This document shows positions 1 to 6,789 of a stretch of DNA of 17,978 nucleotides, piece after piece. The notes under the pieces were generated by a model. It worked only from the letters and a program-made list of their open reading frames with translations. It was not told where the DNA came from and made no database searches. Position 1 is the first letter of the stretch. Each line of letters starts with the position of its first letter. The position numbers and the translations under genes were made by a program. The stretch comes from Anaerolineae bacterium (GTDB taxonomy: Bacteria > Chloroflexota > Anaerolineae > JAFGEY01), in assembly GCA_016931365.1 (NCBI GenBank), contig JAFGEY010000279.1, forward strand, positions 1 to 17,978, in the 5' to 3' direction.

Positions 1-477
1 GCAGACGTGATCACCATCGGCGCGACCGATCGGATCGATGGCATAGCCCGCTTTTCTTCGCGCGGCCCCACCGCCGATGGCCGCACCAAGCCGGACATTT
101 GCTTCCCCGGCACGGACATCATTGCCGCGCGCGCCGCAGGGACAAGTATGGGCCGCCCGTTGAGCGATCAATACACCGCTGCGTCGGGCACGAGCATGGC
201 CACGCCGCATGCGTCAGGGTTGGCCGCGCTGCTGTTGCAAGCCAAGCCCGGGATCACCGCGCAAGAGGTCAAAAAGGCGATGATGGACACGGCGCTGAAC
301 CTGGGTCAAGACCCCAACGCGCAAGGCGCGGGCCGGGCACAAGCCGAACAGGCTTACAATGCGATCAAAGCGGGTACTCCCGTCGAACCACCCACAGAGG
401 AGCCAGGCAACGGCGGCACACCGACACAGCCCAAAGGCTGCCTACCCAATTTTTTGATCCCGATCATCGGAAGCTGA
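1..477 (+). CDS. Subtilisin-like serine protease (S8 family), C-terminal part
   Basis: The frame is already open at base 1 (Ala-Asp before the GTG at 7), so the true start and the catalytic Asp and His lie upstream of the window. The visible part contains the S8 signature GTSMATPHASG, with the nucleophilic Ser at codon 193-195. Before it is the usual FSSRGPTADGRTKPD stretch that precedes the active-site serine, and after it the terminal helix segment. It should be a secreted endopeptidase. The end is unusual: after the catalytic domain there is a Pro/Gly/Thr/Glu-rich linker and a short hydrophobic tail, GCLPNFLIPIIGS, that may anchor or sort the protein. The family call is firm from the serine motif. 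The precise subfamily and any substrate cannot be judged from this fragment. Confidence 0.93.
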   Translation, partial: ADVITIGATDRIDGIARFSSRGPTADGRTKPDICFPGTDIIAARAAGTSMGRPLSDQYTAASGTSMATPHASGLAALLLQAKPGITAQEVKKAMMDTALNLGQDPNAQGAGRAQAEQAYNAIKAGTPVEPPTEEPGNGGTPTQPKGCLPNFLIPIIGS

Positions 478-522
478 GACGAAAACAACCGCACTCAAGA
501 CAATTCTTTTAAGGAGAACAAT

Positions 523-888
523 ATGGTAAGTCAAGAACTGCTCGATATTTTGCGCTGCCCCAACTGCGTGCGCGACGGCCCCGACGCGGGCCAGCTCGAT
601 CACCGGGGCAACTGGCTCGTCTGCCGCGACTGCAATCGCAAGTACCCCATCCGCGACGACATCCCGGTGATGCTGATCGAAGAGGGCACGCGGTTCCAGA
701 ATGTCCCGGCTGACGAACTGCCGGCCGTCCCGCCGCCAGAAAAGCGGCTTCCCCTGCCCGCCGCGCCGTCGATCCCCGCGTCACCCGAAGACCAAAAAAA
801 GCTGATCTTGATCCTGGTCGGCGCAGCTTTTGGGATCAGCCTGATCGTGCTGCTGATCATCTGGTTGACGAAAAGGGAAAAGGAATAG
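523..888 (+). CDS. Trm112-like zinc-ribbon protein with C-terminal membrane segment
   Basis: This 121-residue protein starts at ATG 523 behind a good AAGGAG (511-516). Residues 1-55 fit the Trm112/YcaR family: an N-terminal [10 protein letters not shown] motif, two Cys pairs (Cys12/Cys15 and Cys34/Cys37) likely to bind one zinc ion, and the family motif [11 protein letters not shown] at 41-51. Bacterial Trm112-like proteins are normally about 60 residues and free in the cytosol. Some of them partner methyltransferases. Here a Pro-rich linker (about 65-88) leads to one hydrophobic helix (about 93-115) and a charged end, KREKE, so it is probably membrane-tethered with the zinc ribbon in the cytoplasm. 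xylA begins 5 nt after its stop, and the ribosome site of xylA lies inside its last codons. The function is unknown. The family assignment is fairly sure, the partner is not. Confidence 0.82.
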   Translation: MVSQELLDILRCPNCVRDGPDAGQLDHRGNWLVCRDCNRKYPIRDDIPVMLIEEGTRFQNVPADELPAVPPPEKRLPLPAAPSIPASPEDQKKLILILVGAAFGISLIVLLIIWLTKREKE

Positions 889-893
889 AAAAG

Positions 894-2204
894 ATGGGAG
901 AATTTTTCAAGGGCATTTCTGCCATCCAGTATGAAGGGCCAAAATCGAAAAATCCGCTGGCCTTCAAATATTACAACCCCGACGCCAAGGTCGGCGGCAA
1001 GACGATGAAAGAGCACCTCAAATTCTCGGTGGCCTACTGGCACACCTTTAAGAGCGAAGGGATCGATCCCTTTGGCTCGGCGACGATGATCCGCCCGTGG
1101 GATGACATTGCCGATCCGATGGATAAGGCCGAGGCGACAATGCGCGCCGCGTTCGAGTTTTTCCAGAAACTGGGCGTCGAGTATTTCTGCTTCCACGACC
1201 GCGACATCGCCCCCGAAGCGGGCACATTGCGCGAGACCAACCAGCGCCTGGACAAGATCGTGGCCCTGACCAAGCAGTTGATGGCCGACAGCGGCGTCAA
1301 GCTGCTGTGGGGCACGGCCAACCTGTTCTCTCATCCGCGCTACATGCACGGCGCGGCAACCACCTGTAACGCCGACGTGTACGCTTTTGCCGGAGCGCAG
1401 GTCAAAAAGGCGTTGGAAATCACCAAGGAACTGAACGGCGCGGGGTATGTGTTCTGGGGCGGGCGTGAGGGCTATGAGACGCTGCTCAACACTGACATGA
1501 AGCTCGAGCTGGATAACCTGGCACGGTTTATGCACATGGCCGTCGATTATGCAAAGGAAATCGGCTTTGATGGGCCGTTCTACATCGAACCCAAACCCAA
1601 AGAGCCGACCAAGCATCAGTATGATTTTGACTGCGCCAATGCGCTGGCCTTTTTGCGCGGCTACGGCCTGGAAAAATACTTTAAATTCAACGTCGAGACC
1701 AACCACGCCACGCTCGCCGCGCACACGATGCAACACGAACTGCGCTATGCGCGGATCAACGACGTGCTGGGCAGCGTCGACGCCAACCAGGGCGACCCAC
1801 TGCTCGGTTGGGATACCGACCAATTCCCCACTGACCTGTACGTGACCATCCTGGCGATGTATGAGATTTTGAGTATGGGCGGGTTCACCACCGGCGGCCT
1901 CAACTTTGATGCACACGTCCGCCGTGGCTCGTTCTATCCGGAGGACCTCTTCACGGCGCACATCGCCGGGATGGATGCCTTTGCGCGCGGTCTGACCGTG
2001 GCGCACAAGCTGCTGGAAGATGGGGTCATTGAAAAGGTAATTGCCCAGCGCTATGCCAGCTTTGAGCGCGGCATCGGTGCCCAAATTGTCGCCGACAAGG
2101 TAGGACTGAAGGAACTGGAAGCCTACGCGCTGGAGCACGACCAGATCACCAACGCCTCGGGGCGTCAGGAAGTGCTGGAAGCGATCGTCAACCAGTACAT
2201 CTAG
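894..2204 (+). CDS. xylA: Xylose isomerase
   Basis: Isomerises D-xylose to D-xylulose (and glucose to fructose) in the cytoplasm, using two divalent metal ions. The 436-residue length and N-terminal extension mark the class II form, as in Escherichia coli. The active-site landmarks fall at the same positions as in the E. coli enzyme: HDRD at 101-104 (His101, Asp104), Glu232 and Lys234 in the [16 protein letters not shown] segment, Glu268 and His271 in the VETNHATLA segment, and Asp296, Asp307 and Asp309 as metal ligands. [13 protein letters not shown] is intact. The start is ATG 894, with an AAGGA-type site overlapping the end of the preceding gene, so translation is likely coupled. No xylB kinase or xylose transporter is adjacent, so it may act as a stand-alone sugar isomerase. 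A terminator follows at 2227. Confidence 0.97.
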   Translation: MGEFFKGISAIQYEGPKSKNPLAFKYYNPDAKVGGKTMKEHLKFSVAYWHTFKSEGIDPFGSATMIRPWDDIADPMDKAEATMRAAFEFFQKLGVEYFCFHDRDIAPEAGTLRETNQRLDKIVALTKQLMADSGVKLLWGTANLFSHPRYMHGAATTCNADVYAFAGAQVKKALEITKELNGAGYVFWGGREGYETLLNTDMKLELDNLARFMHMAVDYAKEIGFDGPFYIEPKPKEPTKHQYDFDCANALAFLRGYGLEKYFKFNVETNHATLAAHTMQHELRYARINDVLGSVDANQGDPLLGWDTDQFPTDLYVTILAMYEILSMGGFTTGGLNFDAHVRRGSFYPEDLFTAHIAGMDAFARGLTVAHKLLEDGVIEKVIAQRYASFERGIGAQIVADKVGLKELEAYALEHDQITNASGRQEVLEAIVNQYI

Positions 2205-2226
2205 CATTATCCGCAGCCAGACAGAC

Positions 2227-2261
2227 AAAAGGCCAACCTGGAAACCAGGCTGGCCTTTTTT
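2227..2261. terminator. Bidirectional intrinsic terminator between convergent genes
   Basis: GGCCAACCTGG (2231-2241) pairs with CCAGGCTGGCC (2245-2255) around an AAA loop, with a single A-C mismatch. A run of six T (2256-2261) follows on the + strand and AAAA precedes (2227-2230), so it can also act on the - strand. It sits between the stop of xylA (+) and the stop of the lipoprotein gene (-), as expected for a shared terminator. Confidence 0.88.
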
Positions 2262-2281
2262 GTCATCTTGGCAAATTCCAC

Positions 2282-3214
2282 TCAAGGTTTGAGAATCACG
2301 ATCACACTGGCACGGTGGACGTCCCCTTCAAAGACCACGCTGGGATCGCGAACCACAAGCGTGCCCGGCCCCTCGCCGACAACGCTGTATGGCACATCCA
2401 CACTGAACGGTCCGGGCTGTCCCACGTCGGGCGCTTGCACCATAAGCGGCTGCGATCCCACCACCTTGCCATCGGCATCGAGCACATCGACCACCAGGGT
2501 CTGTTCGAAACTGGCCAGCGCCCAGCCTTCGACGTGCACCATGCCGCCGCTGACGGTTGCATTTGTAACAGGCTGATCGATAACGATGCGCTCCGTATAT
2601 TCAGATGCCGGCACAATGTTAGCCTGACCCGAAGCAAGCAGCGTCACGGCCACCGAGGTCAGGTGCGTGATGCTGCCATCGCGCGGGCTGCTGGCATAGA
2701 CCTGGATAAACGCCTGCCGCTCGACTTGCACATTCACCGGGACATCGACGGCAAAAGCCCCACGCTGCCCCATCTCGGCCTGGATGATCGTCGGCGCGAT
2801 CAGCAGCACCGTCCCATCGTCGAGGATGATGCGAATCACCAGCGTCTGCTCAAAGGTCGAATCGGCCAGTCCGGCCACGTGCGCGGAACCGACCAGTCGC
2901 GACCCAGGCCCAGGTTCCAGGATCAAAATGGCCTCGTCAGGCAGGTCGCGGCCGGCACCTGTCGGCGGAGACGGCTCTGCCGTGGCTGTGGGCACGGATG
3001 CCGATGTCGGCGCAGCCGTCACGGTCGGCATCACGGTAGACGTCGGTGGGAGAGCCGTGGCCGTAGGCAAAGCCGTGGCCGTAGGCAAAGCCGTGACCGT
3101 AGCCGTCGGTGGAACCGGTGTCAAGGCGGGCGCCGGAACTGCGCACGCCGACGCCCCCAACCCCAAGAGAACGACAAGCGCATATACGGAATGCCACATT
3201 CGATTGGACATCAT
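2282..3214 (-). CDS. Lipoprotein with two Gmad2 (immunoglobulin-like) domains
   Basis: This 310-residue protein starts at the ATG ending at 3214, behind AGGAG; a second Met follows directly. The N-terminus is a lipoprotein signal: a short basic start, a hydrophobic stretch (10-20) and a lipobox ending ASAC, with Cys24 as the lipidated residue. Residues 25-88 are a low-complexity Pro/Thr/Ala/Val linker with repeated ALPTAT units, a style common in Chloroflexota surface proteins. Two related beta domains follow at about 97-193 and 209-308. Both contain the G.A...FEQTL....L.DG.V core and end with a G.F.VDVP strand, matching the Gmad2 domain first named in spore germination proteins. Nothing suggests sporulation here; Gmad2 domains are taken to be extracytoplasmic binding modules. 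It is probably monocistronic. The ligand is unknown. Confidence 0.86.
   Translation of the reverse strand: MMSNRMWHSVYALVVLLGLGASACAVPAPALTPVPPTATVTALPTATALPTATALPPTSTVMPTVTAAPTSASVPTATAEPSPPTGAGRDLPDEAILILEPGPGSRLVGSAHVAGLADSTFEQTLVIRIILDDGTVLLIAPTIIQAEMGQRGAFAVDVPVNVQVERQAFIQVYASSPRDGSITHLTSVAVTLLASGQANIVPASEYTERIVIDQPVTNATVSGGMVHVEGWALASFEQTLVVDVLDADGKVVGSQPLMVQAPDVGQPGPFSVDVPYSVVGEGPGTLVVRDPSVVFEGDVHRASVIVILKP
3053..3106 (-). repeat. 18-bp tandem repeat in the lipoprotein linker
   Basis: Two identical 18-bp units (3053-3070 and 3071-3088, unit agccgtggccgtaggcaa on the + strand) and a third partly diverged copy (3089-3106) encode the repeated ALPTAT hexapeptide of the linker. The unit is a multiple of three, so a change in copy number alters linker length without shifting the frame. 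Confidence 0.85.
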
Positions 3215-3419
3215 TCACTCCTGAACTAAAAACTATTCCCCGATATTAATACATGACACCACATTTCTTATCCTCCACCATTCGCACCCGTAATTCTGCA
3301 GACTCTGTCTTCACCCGTTGCCGTGCTTATAAATATCACAGACGTGTAAGGTTCTGTGCCAGACTTGCCGCACGTGGGCGTGCGGCACTCCTCCAGGATG
3401 CTGTTTTCAAAGCAGGTAC
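3215..3419. other. Intergenic spacer upstream of the lipoprotein gene, with one perfect hairpin
   Basis: Both flanking genes are on the - strand, so this 205-bp gap holds the end of the NUDIX operon and should hold the promoter of the lipoprotein gene. The clearest structure is TGCCGCACG (3366-3374), loop TGGG, CGTGCGGCA (3379-3387): a perfect 9-bp stem. It lies about 33 nt past the NUDIX stop and has no T-run on either strand, so it is not a standard intrinsic terminator. I could not find a convincing promoter pair for the lipoprotein gene. There is no supported gene here. Confidence 0.6.
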
Positions 3420-4037
3420 TCAATCAAAATCCGTCGGCCAGTCGGGATGCCGGCTGTGTTCGAAGAAGCGGTGCAACTGCGCTTCGGTTGTCCGCGGCGT
3501 CGACAGCGGCGGCAGAGCATCCTCGGCGAAAAATTCGGCTCCGCCGGTCTCAATACTTGTCGTCGCATTGCCGCCAACCAGTTCGCACAGGAAAAAAATC
3601 TTGTAAATGTGCATCAATGCCGGCGGATGATCGTGCAGGTTGCGGTCGTACAGCGCCAACAGCTTGGTGGCTTTGGCTTTGTACCCCGATTCCTCGTACA
3701 CTTCGCGCTCGGTCGCCCGGCTGGGCGGCTCGCCGACGTCGCACCAGCCGCCGGGCAACGTCCAGCCACCATCCTTGAGTTCCTTGACCAGCAGAATTTT
3801 GCCATCTCGGAACACCACTCCACGCACGTCGATCTTGGGCGTGGCATAGCCGTGCTGTCCTTCAAACACGGCCTCCACTTCTGGCTGAGACAGGTTCGAG
3901 TGCGCGGCAGCGATTTCGGCGGCGATCTCGCGCACCTCTTCGTAACGTTCGATCTCGAAGGCGTTTTTGGTGTAGGTCAGGCCGCTTTGGGCGATGGCTT
4001 GCAGCCGCTGCGACCAATCGAGCCAGTGGGGGATCAT
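3420..4037 (-). CDS. NUDIX hydrolase with NUDIX_N domain
   Basis: This 205-residue cytoplasmic pyrophosphohydrolase should split a nucleoside diphosphate linked to another moiety. The Nudix box is perfect: Gly97, Glu103, Arg111-Glu112, Glu115-Glu116 and Gly118 fit the GX5EX7REUXEEXGU pattern. The helical N-terminal region (about 1-65, QRLQAIAQSGL and YEEVREIA) fits the NUDIX_N domain seen in NDP-sugar and CDP-choline type hydrolases. I chose the ATG ending at 4037, not the in-frame ATG 41 codons earlier, because GGAGAA sits 4 nt before it and the longer form would overlap murA by 113 nt. It starts 10 nt after murA in the same operon, so a role near UDP-sugar or cell-wall precursor metabolism is possible but unproven. 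Substrate cannot be read from the sequence. Confidence 0.93.
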   Translation of the reverse strand: MIPHWLDWSQRLQAIAQSGLTYTKNAFEIERYEEVREIAAEIAAAHSNLSQPEVEAVFEGQHGYATPKIDVRGVVFRDGKILLVKELKDGGWTLPGGWCDVGEPPSRATEREVYEESGYKAKATKLLALYDRNLHDHPPALMHIYKIFFLCELVGGNATTSIETGGAEFFAEDALPPLSTPRTTEAQLHRFFEHSRHPDWPTDFD

Positions 4038-4047
4038 AGTCTTCTCC

Positions 4048-5328
4048 TCAACGTTCAATGCGCTCGATCTGCGCGCCGAGCGCTTGCAGCTTGGTCTCAA
4101 TGCGCTCGTAACCGCGATCGATCTGCTGGATATTGCTGACCCGGCTGGTACCCTGGGCACACAGTGCGGCGATCAGCATGGCCATGCCGGCGCGGATGTC
4201 CGGACTAACCAGCGGCGCGCCGTGCAGCCGCGTCGGGCCGATGACCACCGCCCGGCACGGGTCGCAGAGCACGATCTTGGCCCCCATCCCGATCAGCCGG
4301 TCGACGAAAAAAAGGCGGCTCTCGAACATCTTTTCCCACAACAGCACTGTGCCCTGCGCTTGCGTAGCCACGACCAGGGCGATGCTCATCATATCGGCCG
4401 GAAAGTGCGGCCACGGTCCATCGTCGATCTTGGGGATCGCCCCATCAAAATCAGAACAAATGCACAAATCCTGCCCGCCGGGCACCAGCACGTCGTCGCC
4501 GTCGTATTCGATGCGCACGCCGAGACGTTGCAGCATCAAGCGGGTCATGTGCAAATGCTGCACGCCCGCATTCCTGATACGCAGTTCGCCGCCTGTCACC
4601 GCCGCCAGGCCGATGAAACTGCCCACTTCGATGTGATCCGGTCCCACCGTCCACTCGGCGCCGTGCAGCCGGTCGACGCCGTGGATGATCAACTTGTTGC
4701 TGCCCACGCCGCCGATCTGCGCGCCCATCTGCTTGAGGAAAAGGCACAACTCTTGCACGTGCGGCTCGCTGGCGGCGTTGCAGACGGTGGTCTCGCCCTC
4801 GGCCAGCACGGCAGCCATCAGGGCATTCTCGGTGCCGGTGACGCTGGCCTCGTCGAGAAACATAAACGTGCCGCGCAGCCGGTCGGCCTGGATGGTATAG
4901 CCGCCATTGACGCGAACTGCCGCCCCGAGCTTTTGAAACGCCTGCAAATGCGTATCCACCCGCCGCCGCCCGATCACGTCGCCGCCCGGCGGGGGCAGTT
5001 CAATATGGCCGCAACGGGCCAGCATCGGCCCGGCAAACAAAATCGACGCCCGGATTTCGCCGCACAGGTCGGCATCGAGCGTCGTTTTGGCGATCGTCCT
5101 GGCCTGCAAGACAATGTCGTGATCGCTCAACATCTCAACCTGCACGCCGACATCGACCAGAATGTCCAGCATCGTCTCTACGTCGCGGATGTGCGGGACG
5201 TTGTGGAGGACAATGCGTTCATCGGTTAGCAGGCAGGCGGCCAGCAGCGGCAAGACGGCATTCTTGTTGCCAATCGGCGCAACGGTGCCGGTGAGGGGAT
5301 GCCCTCCTTCGATGATCAATTCAGCCAT
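4048..5328 (-). CDS. murA: UDP-N-acetylglucosamine 1-carboxyvinyltransferase (MurA), Asp variant
   Basis: Catalyses the first committed step of peptidoglycan synthesis, moving enolpyruvate from phosphoenolpyruvate to UDP-GlcNAc in the cytoplasm. The 426-residue length is typical. Conserved residues are visible: Lys22 in GNKNAVLP, Arg93 in EIRAS, Asp312 in FPADM, and Asp377-Arg379 in SPDIRAG. The loop that normally carries the catalytic Cys reads [14 protein letters not shown], with Asp117 in place of Cys. The same replacement is natural in Mycobacterium, Chlamydia and Borrelia MurA and makes the enzyme insensitive to fosfomycin. The start has AAGGAG 6 nt upstream, within the end of the preceding gene, whose stop lies only 3 nt before the murA start codon; coupling is likely. 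It is the middle gene of a three-gene operon with a NUDIX hydrolase downstream. Confidence 0.95.
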   Translation of the reverse strand: MAELIIEGGHPLTGTVAPIGNKNAVLPLLAACLLTDERIVLHNVPHIRDVETMLDILVDVGVQVEMLSDHDIVLQARTIAKTTLDADLCGEIRASILFAGPMLARCGHIELPPPGGDVIGRRRVDTHLQAFQKLGAAVRVNGGYTIQADRLRGTFMFLDEASVTGTENALMAAVLAEGETTVCNAASEPHVQELCLFLKQMGAQIGGVGSNKLIIHGVDRLHGAEWTVGPDHIEVGSFIGLAAVTGGELRIRNAGVQHLHMTRLMLQRLGVRIEYDGDDVLVPGGQDLCICSDFDGAIPKIDDGPWPHFPADMMSIALVVATQAQGTVLLWEKMFESRLFFVDRLIGMGAKIVLCDPCRAVVIGPTRLHGAPLVSPDIRAGMAMLIAALCAQGTSRVSNIQQIDRGYERIETKLQALGAQIERIER

Positions 5329-5331
5329 CGT

Positions 5332-5988
5332 TCACTCCTTCGTGGTTTGCCCCGGCGGCCAATCGAGCGCGCGCACGGCCGGCGCGTATTGTATCCGCCA
5401 GAATAATGGCTCCTCGCGGCTTGGATAAAGGCGATACACATCGTGGATCGCCCACCGCGCCGGTTGGCCCCAGTTCGCTTCGCCGGATAGGTCAAATATA
5501 TCAAACATATAGTGGAAAGGCAAACCGGCGCGATTGTACAACTGCACATCGACGCGCGCGCCATCGGCATTGAAATAGGTGTCGGTCACGCCAGGCCCGT
5601 CACAGCAGGCGGCCGTCCACCACTGCACGTTGAGTACCTGAAACTCTACATTGATGCCAGCCGCGATCAAGTCGCGGATCACCGACTTGCGCCGCTCGGC
5701 CAGCAAAGTCAGGCGCGATAGCTCCGGCAGCGCGTTGGGAAGTGCCCACAAGTCGAGCGCAGCGGCTTCATCACCTTCGGCCAGTGCGGCGACCAGGACA
5801 GCAATCTTGGTGTGCAGCGCTTTGCGCGCGGCGGCTTCTCGAATAGCATCCCCATACACTTGGGCCGTTGGCGAGGCCAGCCAGCGCGGCATCAGCAGGG
5901 TCAGCGGCATCATCGACGCCGCGAGCAGTCCGGCAATCATCCATTTTCCTCCTCGGCAGCGCCTGGGATTGATATCATGATTGTGCAT
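5332..5988 (-). CDS. Unknown membrane-anchored protein upstream of murA
   Basis: I do not recognise a named family. I chose the ATG ending at 5988, giving 218 residues (MHNHDIN...), because GGAGG lies 6 nt before it. A Met 9 codons earlier (6015) has no such site, and an ATG ending at 5940 also has a good GGAGG and would place the membrane helix at the very start. After about 16 polar residues there is one hydrophobic helix (about 18-36, IAGLLAASMMPLTLLMP). Then come an Ala-rich helical part, a stretch with an Arg-Arg-Lys near LLAERRKSVIRDLI, and a beta-rich C-terminal half with aromatic residues (QWWTAACC, FHYMFDIF, EPLFWRI). That layout resembles extracytoplasmic NTF2-like domains, but this is a weak guess. 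Its stop is 3 nt before murA, so it is likely co-expressed with cell-wall synthesis. Confidence 0.78.
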   Translation of the reverse strand: MHNHDINPRRCRGGKWMIAGLLAASMMPLTLLMPRWLASPTAQVYGDAIREAAARKALHTKIAVLVAALAEGDEAAALDLWALPNALPELSRLTLLAERRKSVIRDLIAAGINVEFQVLNVQWWTAACCDGPGVTDTYFNADGARVDVQLYNRAGLPFHYMFDIFDLSGEANWGQPARWAIHDVYRLYPSREEPLFWRIQYAPAVRALDWPPGQTTKE

Positions 5989-6029
5989 ATTTCTCCTCCA
6001 CAGGGCTACCTGCACCGTTTGACACCTTC

Positions 6030-6059
6030 ATTGTACACCGGGAACCAAGCACACATCAA
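6030..6059 (-). promoter_or_regulatory. Predicted promoter of the murA operon
   Basis: On the - strand TTGATG (6054-6059) and TACAAT (6030-6035) are separated by 18 nt. They match the sigma-70 consensus at 4 of 6 and 5 of 6 positions. Transcription would start near 6023, about 35 nt before the chosen start codon at 5988. Confidence 0.6.
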
Positions 6060-6136
6060 CAATATTGCCGCACGCTTGGGCAGCAGCAAGCCGTCGTTCG
6101 ATCGTCGATTTCCCTACGATTTTATCCCTTCTCAAA

Positions 6137-6165
6137 TCGCCAAGATTCACGTCCTGGTGTATAAT
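6137..6165 (+). promoter_or_regulatory. Predicted promoter of the tsaE-tsaB-rimI operon
   Basis: A perfect -10 box TATAAT (6160-6165) is preceded by TCGCCA (6137-6142, 4 of 6 to TTGACA) at exactly 17 nt. Transcription would begin near 6172, leaving a leader of about 120 nt before tsaE. Confidence 0.6.
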
Positions 6166-6212
6166 GTATCTATCCCAACTCAATCGGAACTGAACGGGCT
6201 TGCTCGCTCGGA

Positions 6213-6241
6213 AAGATTGTTGCTTTTTGTGCAGCGATCTT
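6213..6241 (+). other. Leader hairpin upstream of tsaE
   Basis: AAGATTGTTGC (6213-6223) pairs with GCAGCGATCTT (6231-6241) through 11 continuous pairs, two of them G-U, around a TTTTTGT loop. It lies between the predicted start of transcription and the tsaE ribosome site. The T-run is in the loop, not after the stem, so it is not a normal terminator. Its role is unknown. Confidence 0.5.
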
Positions 6242-6290
6242 GAAGGATAGGCCCTATCAAGTACCATCCCGATGCGACAAGGAGTAAGTC

Positions 6291-6788
6291 ATGTCGCCGA
6301 TCATCGACCAGCACAGCATCGACTTTATCAGCCACAGTGCCGAGCAAACCCGCCGTCTGGGCATTCGGCTTGGTGAACTGCTGACCGGCGGCGATGTGTT
6401 GTTCTTTATTGGTAATTTGGGTAGTGGCAAGACATGCCTGATCCAGGGCGTCGGGCATGGGCTGGGGATTCAAGAGCGCATTACCAGCCCGACGTTTACA
6501 CTGGTCAACGAGTATGAGGGGACAAACCTGAAACTCTACCACATCGACCTGTACCGCATCGACAACGCTCAAGCCACACTGACCTTTGGTCTGGACGATT
6601 ATCTGTACGGCGACGGTGTTTGCGCCATCGAGTGGGCAGAGCGGGCCAAGCTGCTGTGGACCGACGATTACCTGCTCATCCAGCTACGCTACATCGACGA
6701 AGGCAAGCGCGGCTGCACGATGAGCGCTGCTGGCGCGCGATACGACCAACTGATTCAAAACTTTAAGCATAGTGCATTTGGTATTTGA
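6291..6788 (+). CDS. tsaE: tRNA t6A37 synthesis ATPase TsaE
   Basis: TsaE is the ATPase that, with TsaB and TsaD, supports transfer of threonylcarbamoyl to A37 of ANN-decoding tRNAs. The 165-residue protein has the Walker A motif GNLGSGKT (41-48), the ITSPTFTLVNEY switch-like segment (64-75), the YHIDLYRI motif with Asp86 (83-90) and the Walker B-like AIEWAER (112-118). All are typical of the TsaE/YjeE family. The start ATG follows AAGGAG by 6 nt. Its stop lies one base before tsaB, and rimI follows, so it opens a translation-factor operon. A strong -10 box lies upstream at 6160. tsaD and tsaC are not in the window. Confidence 0.96.
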   Translation: MSPIIDQHSIDFISHSAEQTRRLGIRLGELLTGGDVLFFIGNLGSGKTCLIQGVGHGLGIQERITSPTFTLVNEYEGTNLKLYHIDLYRIDNAQATLTFGLDDYLYGDGVCAIEWAERAKLLWTDDYLLIQLRYIDEGKRGCTMSAAGARYDQLIQNFKHSAFGI

Positions 6789-6789
6789 T

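Larger units (their letters stand above)
5989..6290. other. Divergent promoter region between the murA operon and tsaE operon
   Basis: This 302-bp region has no supported gene. It contains a - strand promoter at 6030-6059, a + strand promoter at 6137-6165 and a strong hairpin in the presumed tsaE leader (6213-6241). A smaller GATAG/CTATC stem (6246-6258) follows, and the AAGGAG of tsaE lies at 6279-6284. Nothing else stands out. Confidence 0.6.

Noticed and set aside
600..2285. A 561-codon open frame on the - strand opposite the Trm112-like gene and xylA.
   Set aside because: xylA on the + strand has all catalytic residues; the long antisense frame is a product of high third-position GC and matches no family I know.
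3053..3106. Short tandem repeats as a CRISPR array.
   Set aside because: The units are directly adjacent without spacers and lie inside a coding linker.
2315..3229. A 304-codon + strand frame across the lipoprotein gene.
   Set aside because: The - strand product has a lipobox and two matching beta domains; the + strand product is a His/Arg/Gly-rich shadow.
4038..4160. A 41-codon extension of the NUDIX protein.
   Set aside because: It overlaps murA and is a Ser/Arg-rich shadow; the ATG ending at 4037 has GGAGAA right before it.
3994..5229. A 411-codon + strand frame opposite murA.
   Set aside because: It is a shadow of murA, with His/Gln/Asp-rich unstructured composition and no ribosome site at its start.
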